In this document: in pieces, positions 54,187-62,751 of the stretch
How the letters are laid out: each line of letters begins with the position of its first letter
Numbering within the stretch: position 1 is the stretch's first letter
Assembly: GCA_004557975.1 (NCBI GenBank)
Contig: SFEV01000002.1
Span: 1-64,000 of the forward strand
Reading direction: 5' to 3'
Origin: Lachnospiraceae bacterium
GTDB taxonomy: Bacteria; Bacillota; Clostridia; Lachnospirales; Lachnospiraceae
DNA length: 64,000 nt
Notes under the pieces: generated by a model
The model's database searches: none
What the model saw: only the letters and a program-made list of their open reading frames with translations
What the model was told of the DNA's origin: nothing
Program-made: the position numbers and the translations under genes

Positions 54187-54203
54187 TTGTACTAATTCGT
54201 AAA
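54175..54203 (-). promoter_or_regulatory. Promoter of nrdD
   Basis: TTTACG (54198-54203), a 17-base spacer, TATCTA (54175-54180) on the minus strand, overlapped by both NrdR boxes. Confidence 0.65.
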
Positions 54204-54218
54204 CACTATATCTAGTGC
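54203..54218. promoter_or_regulatory. NrdR box 2
   Basis: ACACTATATCTAGTGC lies 32 bases from box 1, about three turns, as usual for NrdR pairs. A 12-base part is a perfect inverted copy of box 1. No gene is seen in 54219-54477; it is A/T-rich and contains a possible distal promoter (TTGACA at about 54286 on the minus strand). Confidence 0.85.
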
Positions 54219-54477
54219 ATGATTATTCTGACTATATTCTGACTATTTTTTCTGTCTTGACAAAACAGCTGCTGTATGCGTCTGTGTCAATTGCAATGTT
54301 TTTTATTGTCAACCGAATTTTTTCTGTTTTTCATTATTCGTCACTTCGACATTTTTATATAAATATTCTGAATTTTCGACATTCCAGGTCTCTGTTTCTG
54401 TTCTCCTCAAAGCAGCCATATCCATCCGGTATCTCCTGACACCGGTATCATAATACCATATATGGCACATCACCGTG

Positions 54478-55719
54478 TCAAACATTCATATAGATGCTCT
54501 TCGGCACATATGCCCGGACAAAAATACCCTCTGCCCTGTAATCCTCCTCAAGCAGCTCCCCTTTTTTCCGGATGATCTGGATCAGCCCTGCCTTTTCGTA
54601 CGGATACAGCCGCTCAATATAAATCTTCTGATCCCGCAGGATTTTCTCAATATCCGTGCGGATTTCTTCCATTCCCTGACCTGTGCGCGCCGACGCTGCC
54701 ACACAGTAGTCTGCGCGGAAATCGCGGAAGCTGCGCCGGTCAGACAGCAGATCCTGTTTGTTGAACACTGTGATCACCGGCTTGTCCTTCACGCCCAGCT
54801 CCCGCAGTGTCTCATAAACCACATGCATCTGCGTCTCCATCTGAGCGCTCGAGGAGTCAACCACGTGAATCAGAATATCTGCACAGCACACTTCCTCCAG
54901 CGTACTTCTGAATGCTTCCACAAGATGATGGGGAAGCTTCCGGATAAATCCCACCGTATCTGTCAGCAGAACCTCCTGCTTTCCGGACAGTCGGATTCCG
55001 CGCGTCGTCGTATCGAGCGTCGCAAACAGCTTCGCATCCTCCAGCACATCCGCACCGGTCAGATAGCGGAAAACAGCAGATTTTCCCACAGAAGTGTAGC
55101 CCACCAGTGCAGCAATCTTCTGCTCCGATTTTTCTCTCTGGGAACGGATCAGTTCACGGTGCCGGATTACCTCGTCGAGCTCACGCTTCAGATGACCGAT
55201 CCTCGTCCTGATCACACGTCGGTCCATCTCCAGCTTCTTCTCTCCCGGTCCCCTCGTACCGATGCCGCCTCCAAGTCTCGAAAGAGAATTGCCAAGGCCT
55301 GTAAGCCTTGCCGCCCTGTACCGGAGCTGTGCCAGCTCCACCTGTATCTTGCCCTCCCTGGACGTGGCATGACGGGCAAAAATATCAAGAATCAGGAGTG
55401 TCCTGTCCATAACCTTGCAGTCAAGCTCCATCTGCAGATTGTTCAGCTGCGCCGGGGAGAGCTCATCATCACAGATAATGCCGGTGGCATCCGTCTCCCA
55501 CAAAAGCTGACGCACCTCCTCAAGCTTACCCTTGCCGATATACGTCCCAGGATGAATTGTCTCTCGCTGCTGGATAACCGTCCCAACAACCGTCGCGCCC
55601 GCTGTATCTGCCAGCTCTCCCAGCTCCTGCACCGACTCCTCCGTGTCGTCTCCCGCCATCGACTGTACACCGACCAGGATCACTCGCTCTTCTATCTCAT
55701 TAAATTCATAAAATTCCAT
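54478..55719 (-). CDS. hflX: GTPase HflX
   Basis: This 413-residue ribosome-associated GTPase rescues or splits stalled ribosomes. The HflX N-terminal domain (TYIGKGKLEEVRQLL, IICDDELSPAQLNNLQ) is followed by a coiled region and the G domain with P-loop GYTSVGKSA, DTVGFI and NKQDL. GGAGA precedes the ATG. It lies 21 bases after the TPR lipoprotein gene, so the two are probably co-transcribed. A hairpin (about 54437-54480) overlaps its stop but lacks a T-run. Confidence 0.95.
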   Translation of the reverse strand: MEFYEFNEIEERVILVGVQSMAGDDTEESVQELGELADTAGATVVGTVIQQRETIHPGTYIGKGKLEEVRQLLWETDATGIICDDELSPAQLNNLQMELDCKVMDRTLLILDIFARHATSREGKIQVELAQLRYRAARLTGLGNSLSRLGGGIGTRGPGEKKLEMDRRVIRTRIGHLKRELDEVIRHRELIRSQREKSEQKIAALVGYTSVGKSAVFRYLTGADVLEDAKLFATLDTTTRGIRLSGKQEVLLTDTVGFIRKLPHHLVEAFRSTLEEVCCADILIHVVDSSSAQMETQMHVVYETLRELGVKDKPVITVFNKQDLLSDRRSFRDFRADYCVAASARTGQGMEEIRTDIEKILRDQKIYIERLYPYEKAGLIQIIRKKGELLEEDYRAEGIFVRAYVPKSIYMNV

Positions 55720-55740
55720 CTGCCATCTCCTTTTTCTTCA

Positions 55741-56808
55741 TTATCTCGTCGACAGGAATGTCCATTCCTTCTGTCCGGCCTCGTCAGAGGGATACTGCTC
55801 CGCGTATGCCCGTGCCTTCTCCTTCGCAGTCTCAAAGTCGAGCATCTTCTCATACACAATAATCTCCTGGAAGGCAAGCTCCTGCCTGCCGGACGTATCA
55901 TCGAGAGCAAGGCCCTGGCTGATATACGTCAGTGCAGTGTCATACTCGCCTTTCTGCATCGCACACAGTGCAAGTCCTCCAAAGCTCTCCGCACTTTCCC
56001 CGAATTCCTGCTGCATCTGCGAATAAACTGCCTGCGCGTGTTCATAGTCCTCCAGCGCAAGATAAACCTTGCCGATCAGAGCCATCGCCGGCTCATACTT
56101 TGCCTCCACAGGACCGATCAGCTGTTTCTGGGCTTCCTCATAATCCTCCAGATAATAATAGATTCTGCCTCTGTTATAATAATGTTCCAGATCTTCCCCC
56201 TGAATATCCAGAGCAGCCTGGAGATAGTCTCCTCCGACACCGGAAAGATTTTTTTCACGATAGCACTCATAAATATTCAGATAAAGGTCGTAATTCTCGG
56301 GCTCCATTTTCACGGCAGCATCAAAATCTTTTTTTGCCTCGTCCGTAAGCCCTTCATGCATATAACCGGCTCCCCGCAGATAATATGCGTCCGCATTTCC
56401 TTTCTCTGCATTCTCAAGAACGGTAGTACACGTATCAACCGCCTCTTCATATTCACCGAGCCGGTACTGCGCCGTAGCAAGATAAAGCTCCATATCCTGT
56501 ACGTTCTCCGGCTGCCGGTTATCTGCGCAGTCAAGCGCCGCCTCAAAAGCCTGTCTGGCCTTTTCATACTGTGCCAGACCCATATAGGAAATGCCAAGCC
56601 CGCGATAAGCCAGCATCTGCTGCTCACCTTCACGCACCGCATCCTCAAACAGCGCCTTCGCCTGCTGATAATTTTCCTCTTCAAGCGCTGCAATTCCCTG
56701 CACTGTCTTATTGTCCGACGCCGCACCCATTGCGCAGCCGCCGGAAAACACTGCAGCAGAGATCATCAGCATACAGCCCATCCACCGCGCCATTTTATTT
56801 CTGTTCAT
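55741..56808 (-). CDS. TPR-repeat lipoprotein
   Basis: This 355-residue secreted lipoprotein has the lipobox FSGGC at residues 21-25 and about eight tetratricopeptide repeats from residue 35 to the end (for example AQYRLGEYEEAVDTCTTVL, ALDCADNRQ). TPR proteins act as scaffolds; the partner is unknown. AGGA precedes the ATG. It is upstream of hflX in the same direction, an odd partnership of a surface protein with a ribosome GTPase. Confidence 0.88.
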   Translation of the reverse strand: MNRNKMARWMGCMLMISAAVFSGGCAMGAASDNKTVQGIAALEEENYQQAKALFEDAVREGEQQMLAYRGLGISYMGLAQYEKARQAFEAALDCADNRQPENVQDMELYLATAQYRLGEYEEAVDTCTTVLENAEKGNADAYYLRGAGYMHEGLTDEAKKDFDAAVKMEPENYDLYLNIYECYREKNLSGVGGDYLQAALDIQGEDLEHYYNRGRIYYYLEDYEEAQKQLIGPVEAKYEPAMALIGKVYLALEDYEHAQAVYSQMQQEFGESAESFGGLALCAMQKGEYDTALTYISQGLALDDTSGRQELAFQEIIVYEKMLDFETAKEKARAYAEQYPSDEAGQKEWTFLSTR

Positions 56809-56933
56809 TCTGATATTCCTTTCCCATCTGTCATCTCAAAGTTACGGATTATCATACCACAAAAATTGTTTTTCGTATACGATAAAAACAGTGTTCTGTT
56901 CAGAGCCAGGCAAAATTTCATAAAACAGACGTA

Positions 56934-56969
56934 AAATTCCCGGAGCAGCCAGTCGTGCTCCGGGAATTT
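56934..56969 (-). terminator. Terminator of adhE
   Basis: AAATTCCCGGAGCA pairs perfectly with TGCTCCGGGAATTT. On the minus strand the tail is TTTTACG. Confidence 0.8.
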
Positions 56970-56979
56970 CTTTTCATTT

Positions 56980-59589
56980 TTATTTACCGTAATATGCCTT
57001 CAGATAAATCTCCTTCAGCTCTGATACCAGCGGATATCTCGGATTTGCTCCTGTACACTGATCGTTAAATGCCTGTTCTGACATCTCATCCAATGTCTCC
57101 AGGAAGTATGCCTCATCCACGTTATAGTCCCTGATCGTCGGTTTGATCTCAATCTCCTTCTTCAGGTCCTCCAGCTTCTGAATAAGCTTTTCTACCAGTT
57201 CCGCGTCATCCTTTCCGGTCAGGCCCACAAAACGTGCGATTTCTGCATACCGCTTCTGTGCCTGGGGATACTGATACTGCGGGAAGGTGCCCATCTTGAC
57301 CGGCACCTCCACCGCATTGTAGCGGATCACATCGGTCAGTACGAGAGCATTCGCAATTCCGTGAGGAATGTGGTGGAAAGCCCCCAGCTTATGTGCCAGT
57401 GAATGATTTACTCCAAGGAATGCGTTTGCAAATGCCATACCAGCCATACAGGAAGCATTCGCCATATGATCTCTTGCCTCCACATCGCTGCCGTTCTTAT
57501 ACGCCCGCGGCAGATACTCAAATACCAGCTTGATTGCCTGAAGTGCCAGGCTGTTTGTATAATCGGAAGCCATTATGGATACGTAAGCTTCTATGGCATG
57601 TGTCATGACATCAATACCGGATGCACACGTAAGCCCCTTCGGCTGACTCATCATATTGTCTGTATCCACAATCGCCATATCCGGCATCAGTTCATAATCA
57701 GCCAGCGGCCATTTCACTCCGGTATCCTGATCTGTGATAATCGCAAACGGTGTCACTTCCGAACCGGTACCTGATGAGGTCGGGATTGCTACGAAATAAG
57801 CTTTCTTACCCATTTTCGGGAAAGTATAGATTCTTTTTCTGATATCCATGAAATCCATGGACATATCTTCAAAATCAGCATCCGGGTTCTCGTAAAGTAC
57901 CCACATGATCTTTCCTGCGTCCATTGCGGAACCGCCGCCCAGAGCAATAATGCAGTCCGGTTCAAAGGCTCTCATTGCGGCTGCACCGGCCTTTGCAGAA
58001 GCAAGAGACGGGTCAGGAGCCACATCATAAAAGCATGTATGCACGATTCCCATCTGATCCAGCTTATCTTCGATCCGCCTGGTATAACCGTTCTTGTACA
58101 GGAAGGAGTCTGTTACGAGGAAGCAGCGCTTCTTGCCCATGACTGTTCCGAGTTCATCCAGCGCTACCGGCGTACAGCCTTTTTTGAAATAAACCTTTTC
58201 CGGAGTTCTCATCCACAGCATGTTCTCTCTCCTCTCGGCCACTGTCTTGATATTGATCAGATGTTTTACTCCCACATTCTCTGATACAGAGTTACCGCCC
58301 CAGGAACCGCAGCCAAGAGTAAGCGACGGAACCAGTTTAAAGTTATAAAGATCACCGATACCGCCCTGAGAAGACGGTGTATTGATCAGAATACGGCAGG
58401 TTTTCATCGCGGCTTCAAACTTATCCAGTTTTTCCTTCTCAGCCGTATTGATATAAATAGAAGCAGTGTGGCCATAGCCTCCGTCCTGAACCAGCTTATC
58501 TGCTTTCTGAACTGCCTCATCGAAAGTTTTTGCCCTGTACATGGCCAGAACCGGAGAAAGCTTTTCGTGCGCAAATTCTTCGCCAGGATCCACAGATTCC
58601 ACTTCACCGATAAGAATTTTTGTATGCTCCGGAACATCAACACCGGCCATCCTGGCAATTGCCGCAGCCTTCTGACCTACGATCTTTGCATTCAGGGCGC
58701 CGTTGATCAGGATCGTTTTGCGGACTTTTTCGATTTCCTCATCGTTAAGGAAATAACATCCACGGTAGAGGAATTCTTCCTTCACTTTATCATAGATACT
58801 TTCCAGAACTGTCACAGACTGCTCGGATGCACAGATCATACCATTGTCAAACGTCTTGGAATGGATAATGGAGTTCACTGCCATACGGATATCCGCAGAT
58901 TCGTCGATAATCACCGGAGTATTTCCGGCACCAACGCCCAGCGCCGGCTTTCCGGAAGAATAAGCAGCTTTCACCATACCCGGACCGCCGGTTGCAAGAA
59001 TAATATCTGCTTCTTTCATTACCTGATTCGTAAGCTCCAGGCTCGGAACATCAATCCATCCGATAATGCCTTCCGGTGCGCCCGCCTTTACGGCAGCTTC
59101 CAGGACAACTTTCGCAGCTGCAATGGTACATGATTTTGCTCTCGGATGCGGGCTGATGATGATTGCATTTCGTGTCTTCAGGCAGATCAGCGCTTTAAAA
59201 ACAGCCGTGGACGTAGGATTGGTGGTCGGGATAACGGCCGCTACCAGACCGATCGGTTCCGCTATTTTCCGGATTCCGTACACAGGATCCTCTTCGATCA
59301 CACCGCAGGTTCTGGTATTTTTGTATGCATTGTAGATGTATTCAGACGCATAATGGTTCTTGATTACCTTGTCTTCCATGACACCCATACCGGTCTCTTC
59401 CACAGCCATCTTAGCCAGCGGAATACGCATTTTATCTGCTGCAGTTGCAGCTGCTTTAAAAATCCTGTCTACTTGCTCCTGGGTGTAGGATGCGAAAATA
59501 CGCTGTGCCTCTTTCATGGCAGCGATTTTTTCAGAAAGAGCTTCCGGAGTATCAATCACAGCCGGAACAAAGTTTACTTCATTTGCCAA
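56980..59589 (-). CDS. adhE: Bifunctional acetaldehyde-CoA / alcohol dehydrogenase
   Basis: This 869-residue enzyme reduces acetyl-CoA to ethanol in two steps with NADH. Residues 1-440 are an acylating aldehyde dehydrogenase with catalytic Cys in GMICASEQS. Residues 450-869 are an iron-dependent alcohol dehydrogenase with VALGGGSAMDAGK, DVMTHAIEAYV and the metal His residues in HSLAHKLGAFHHIPHG. The start is TTG with AGGAGG four bases upstream; the nearest ATG is out of frame. Two Rex-type operators around a consensus promoter indicate redox control. Confidence 0.96.
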   Translation of the reverse strand: MANEVNFVPAVIDTPEALSEKIAAMKEAQRIFASYTQEQVDRIFKAAATAADKMRIPLAKMAVEETGMGVMEDKVIKNHYASEYIYNAYKNTRTCGVIEEDPVYGIRKIAEPIGLVAAVIPTTNPTSTAVFKALICLKTRNAIIISPHPRAKSCTIAAAKVVLEAAVKAGAPEGIIGWIDVPSLELTNQVMKEADIILATGGPGMVKAAYSSGKPALGVGAGNTPVIIDESADIRMAVNSIIHSKTFDNGMICASEQSVTVLESIYDKVKEEFLYRGCYFLNDEEIEKVRKTILINGALNAKIVGQKAAAIARMAGVDVPEHTKILIGEVESVDPGEEFAHEKLSPVLAMYRAKTFDEAVQKADKLVQDGGYGHTASIYINTAEKEKLDKFEAAMKTCRILINTPSSQGGIGDLYNFKLVPSLTLGCGSWGGNSVSENVGVKHLINIKTVAERRENMLWMRTPEKVYFKKGCTPVALDELGTVMGKKRCFLVTDSFLYKNGYTRRIEDKLDQMGIVHTCFYDVAPDPSLASAKAGAAAMRAFEPDCIIALGGGSAMDAGKIMWVLYENPDADFEDMSMDFMDIRKRIYTFPKMGKKAYFVAIPTSSGTGSEVTPFAIITDQDTGVKWPLADYELMPDMAIVDTDNMMSQPKGLTCASGIDVMTHAIEAYVSIMASDYTNSLALQAIKLVFEYLPRAYKNGSDVEARDHMANASCMAGMAFANAFLGVNHSLAHKLGAFHHIPHGIANALVLTDVIRYNAVEVPVKMGTFPQYQYPQAQKRYAEIARFVGLTGKDDAELVEKLIQKLEDLKKEIEIKPTIRDYNVDEAYFLETLDEMSEQAFNDQCTGANPRYPLVSELKEIYLKAYYGK

Positions 59590-59620
59590 ATCAAACGACC
59601 TCCTCAGAACAAAACCAACT

Positions 59621-59638
59621 TTGTTAATTTTTTATCAA
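59621..59638. promoter_or_regulatory. Rex operator 1
   Basis: On the minus strand TTGATAAAAAATTAACAA matches the Rex consensus TTGTTAANNNNTTAACAA at all but one defined position. It lies between promoter and TTG start. Confidence 0.85.
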
Positions 59639-59655
59639 TTTCTTCGTATGCCAGC

Positions 59656-59684
59656 ATTATATGCCTTCGTTAAAGTTTTGTCAA
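59656..59684 (-). promoter_or_regulatory. Consensus sigma-A promoter of adhE
   Basis: TTGACA (59679-59684), exactly 17 bases, TATAAT (59656-59661) on the minus strand. Confidence 0.9.
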
Positions 59685-59691
59685 TACCAGA

Positions 59692-59709
59692 ATGATAAAT
59701 TTTTAACAA
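59692..59709. promoter_or_regulatory. Rex operator 2
   Basis: On the minus strand TTGTTAAAAATTTATCAT is close to the Rex consensus. It lies eight bases upstream of the -35 box, so Rex could sit on both sides of the promoter. Confidence 0.65.
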
Positions 59710-59860
59710 AATTTTCGTCGTTTGTTGCAATCCGAAATATTCCGATCGTTTGCGATTCGCATCTGCGAAAATATGGAACAGATGTGATAATTTATTATGT
59801 ACATCCGTTACTTTTATGATAGAATATACGTGACTAAAACAGGAAACAGGAGATTTTCCC

Positions 59861-61198
59861 ATGAGAAGCTATCGCTATTTTTTCATACTTTGTTTTACTC
59901 TGATCATTCTGTTATATCCGGCCGCCTGCAGCGCCGCTTCCGTTCCGGAAAACTTTTCTCCGGGGCTGTACGAGATTGCCAGCTTTACCGATGCGGAGCT
60001 TGTGCTGGATATTCCTACATGCACTGTCACATCTCACAGCGGAGAGAATGTTCAGCTTTATCCGTCTCTCGATGTAAATCAGCAGAAATTTTACATAGAA
60101 GCGCTGTCCCGGGGCAGATTCCGGATCAGCTCTCTCCTTTCCGGAGAAGCGCTGGCAGCCAAAGCTTCCGATGATTCCGGCGGGACAGCCGGAGAAGTCC
60201 GACTGGAGCCTGTTGACCATGAGACGGAGACCTCCGCCAGAAATCCTCAGGCCTGGATCCTTGAGGAAGCCCCCGGCGGATTTTACTATATCCGGTCCAC
60301 TTCCGGAATGTACCTGACGGCAGATTCCATTTCCGCCTATCGCGGAGCCTCTGTCAGCCTGCAGCCCTTTACCGGGGACCGCAGCCAGAGATGGAGACTT
60401 CACCGGACATGGAGCAGCCCTTCCGGACCGGTTGACACAGATCTTATCAACCCGTATCTCCCGGACGGTGCATACCGGAACATGCGTCTCGTGCTAACTT
60501 TCGGGGAAGACCGCGAGGTGCTGACAGCATCCGATTTTTCAGCATGGATGAAGGAGACAGACGACCATCATCTGCTGCTTGACCGGGAAGCAATTACCGA
60601 ATACGTCACACAGCTTGCCGGGAAGTACGATACCCAGGGGCAGCCGCGCCGTTTTACCACCAGCTACGGTAATACTATCACACTGTACGAAGGCAATTTC
60701 GGCTGGAAGCTCGATATTGGCGAGACCGTCAGCCTGATTCTGTCAGAGGCAGAAAACGGCAGCAATCTCACCACCGAACCGGTCTGGTCTCACAGAGGCG
60801 GATCCTTCTCATCTGAAAATGATATCGGAGACAGCTACGTGGAAGTGGATCTCGGCAACCAGAAGGTCTGGCTGTACCAGGACGGAGAACAGATTCTTGA
60901 AACAGACTGCGTTTCCGGCACCTACGGTACCGAGCGTCAGACACCGGGCGGTGTATACAGCATTTATTACCGTCAGTCTCCCACTGTGCTGGAGGGTCCC
61001 GGCTACAGTTCTCCCGTACAGTACTGGATGGCATTCAACGGCGGTATCGGACTGCATGATGCCAGCTGGCGCGATACATTCGGCGGCGACATCTACCTGA
61101 CAAACGGCTCCCACGGATGTATCAATCTCCCGACGGATGCCGCAGCAAAAATCTATGAGGTGGCGCAGATCGGCTACCCGGTCGTGTGCTACAACTGA
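59861..61198 (+). CDS. Secreted L,D-transpeptidase with ricin-type lectin domain
   Basis: This 445-residue protein has a signal peptide (FILCFTLIILLYPAACSAAS). Residues about 30-190 resemble a ricin-B beta-trefoil with QxW motifs (QAWILEE, SQRWRLH). A linker domain follows, and then a YkuD L,D-transpeptidase domain with the catalytic motif HGCINLP (Cys420). It would make or exchange 3-3 cross-links in peptidoglycan. AGGAG precedes the ATG. It is divergent from adhE and monocistronic, with its own terminator. Confidence 0.92.
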   Translation: MRSYRYFFILCFTLIILLYPAACSAASVPENFSPGLYEIASFTDAELVLDIPTCTVTSHSGENVQLYPSLDVNQQKFYIEALSRGRFRISSLLSGEALAAKASDDSGGTAGEVRLEPVDHETETSARNPQAWILEEAPGGFYYIRSTSGMYLTADSISAYRGASVSLQPFTGDRSQRWRLHRTWSSPSGPVDTDLINPYLPDGAYRNMRLVLTFGEDREVLTASDFSAWMKETDDHHLLLDREAITEYVTQLAGKYDTQGQPRRFTTSYGNTITLYEGNFGWKLDIGETVSLILSEAENGSNLTTEPVWSHRGGSFSSENDIGDSYVEVDLGNQKVWLYQDGEQILETDCVSGTYGTERQTPGGVYSIYYRQSPTVLEGPGYSSPVQYWMAFNGGIGLHDASWRDTFGGDIYLTNGSHGCINLPTDAAAKIYEVAQIGYPVVCYN

Positions 61199-61211
61199 TC
61201 TGAAACACGGA

Positions 61212-61238
61212 ATTGGGGCTGTAAAAAACAGCCCCAAT
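61212..61238. terminator. Terminator between L,D-transpeptidase and GH29 genes
   Basis: ATTGGGGCTGT pairs perfectly with ACAGCCCCAAT around a 5-base A loop, followed by CTTATTC. It lies between converging genes. The 100 bases to 61339 show no gene. Confidence 0.8.
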
Positions 61239-61338
61239 CTTATTCTCCGTATGCTGCAGCAAAAAAGCATCCCGACAAATCAGATCCGCTCAATCTCCCT
61301 GATCCTTATCTGCTGCAGAAATGTCGCTGCAAAGATGT

Positions 61339-62583
61339 CTAAGAAACAATCGGTTCAAAAACAGGCTCAGCCTCTTCCGTCTCCAGGCAGACACTGTAGT
61401 TTTTCCTGTCATGGTAATCATCCGGAATTTCCACTTCAATCATGCTGCACCCTTCACACGTAATGCCCGTCTCAAATTTCAGCTCCCGCCCGTCCGGCAC
61501 AAGATATGCTCTCTTAATCTTATTGCCGATATTCAGAAGTTCTATGCGGATTCTCGGTTTGAAGACATGCACATAAATCCTGTAATCCTTTCTGGTCAGC
61601 ATCCCCCAGTCCAGTTCATACGCATAAATGCCCACACGCTTTGTTCCAAAAATTGCCTCTTCATTGCTATTCACATATTCACCCACAGTATCCAGAATCT
61701 GAATACTCTCCTGCGGCACCTCCCCGGTAGCCTTCGGTCCGATATTCAGAAGATAATTTCCTCCCCTGCTGTTTATTTTTACCAGGAGATGAATAATCTC
61801 ATCAGGGCTCTTCCAGTTGTTATCATATTTGTTGTAGCCCCACGTATCATTGAGCGTTGCCGGTACCTCCCAGTCCCCCTCAAAGGGCAGGCGCGGAATA
61901 AAATTATCGCCTGTTGTCATATATTCTCCCAGTCCGTTTCCGATACGCCCGCTTACAATACAGTTCGGCTGAATGCTTTTTACAAGCTCAACCATCTCTC
62001 GGCTCTCCTCCGCCGTGGTTCCCATGGGTGTATCAAACCAGATCAGAGCCACTTCTCCATATCCGGTCAGAAGTTCCCGCAGCTGAGGAAAACAGATACG
62101 CTCCAGATATGCGCGGTAATTCTTTTGGGAATTATCCTTTGTATACATATATCCATCCGGATCATGCCAGTCCTGTGCCTGAGAATAGTAGAACCCAAGC
62201 TTCATGTCATATTTGTCACAAGCCTCCCGCAGCTGCTTTACAATATCTCTGCCGTAAGGAGTCGCCTTTACCACATTGTAATCACTGCACCTGGAATCCC
62301 ACATGGCAAAACCCTCATGGTGTTTGGCCGTAAACACAATGTATTTCATTCCCCAGCTTTTTGCCTTTTTAACGATAGCATCCGCATCGAAGTCAACAGG
62401 ATTAAACTGCTTCGCCAGCTTCTCGTACTCCTCTACCGGAATATTCAGGTGATTCATGATCCATTCCGCAATCCGGTCAGTTCTTTTTCCCTGATACTCC
62501 CCTGCAAGGACAGAGTATAACCCCCAGTGAATAAACAATCCGTATTTGGCATCCTTAAACCATTGCTGCTTTGTGTCGTACAT
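61339..62583 (-). CDS. GH29 alpha-L-fucosidase, second
   Basis: This 414-residue GH29 enzyme has WFKDAKYGLFIHWGLYS, TAKHHEGFAMW and nucleophile Asp184 in ALIWFDTPMG. It is shorter than the GH29 at 39293 and clearly different in sequence, so the linkage preference may differ. There is no signal peptide. AGGGAGG precedes the ATG. It is last in the operon with a PfkB-type kinase, ADP-ribosylglycohydrolase and a small protein. Confidence 0.92.
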   Translation of the reverse strand: MYDTKQQWFKDAKYGLFIHWGLYSVLAGEYQGKRTDRIAEWIMNHLNIPVEEYEKLAKQFNPVDFDADAIVKKAKSWGMKYIVFTAKHHEGFAMWDSRCSDYNVVKATPYGRDIVKQLREACDKYDMKLGFYYSQAQDWHDPDGYMYTKDNSQKNYRAYLERICFPQLRELLTGYGEVALIWFDTPMGTTAEESREMVELVKSIQPNCIVSGRIGNGLGEYMTTGDNFIPRLPFEGDWEVPATLNDTWGYNKYDNNWKSPDEIIHLLVKINSRGGNYLLNIGPKATGEVPQESIQILDTVGEYVNSNEEAIFGTKRVGIYAYELDWGMLTRKDYRIYVHVFKPRIRIELLNIGNKIKRAYLVPDGRELKFETGITCEGCSMIEVEIPDDYHDRKNYSVCLETEEAEPVFEPIVS

Positions 62584-62595
62584 AACAGTTCCTCC

Positions 62596-62727
62596 CTATT
62601 TCATCGTCCACAAATGATAAATCTCATCATCAGTCGCTCCCTGATTCTCCGTGATTAGTCTGCTGAGTCCGCTGATCAGCTCAGGATCCTCCTCCAGAGC
62701 TTCGGCAATCTCTGCCGCTTCCAACAC
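62596..62727 (-). CDS. Probable small protein, 43 residues
   Basis: A 44-codon frame starts at GTG (62725-62727) with GGAAG six bases upstream and ends 12 bases before the GH29 ATG, so its stop directly precedes the GH29 ribosome site. The product (LEAAEIAEALEEDPELISG... ending HLWTMK) is acidic and helical in appearance. I recognise no family. It could be a real small protein, a coupling peptide, or the tail of a decayed gene. Confidence 0.5.
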   Translation of the reverse strand: MLEAAEIAEALEEDPELISGLSRLITENQGATDDEIYHLWTMK

Positions 62728-62751
62728 GTTTCACTTCCGCCCTGTTCTTTC

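Noticed and set aside
54437..54480. Terminator of hflX
   Set aside because: The arms pair imperfectly, overlap the stop codon and lack a T-run; mentioned only as a hairpin.
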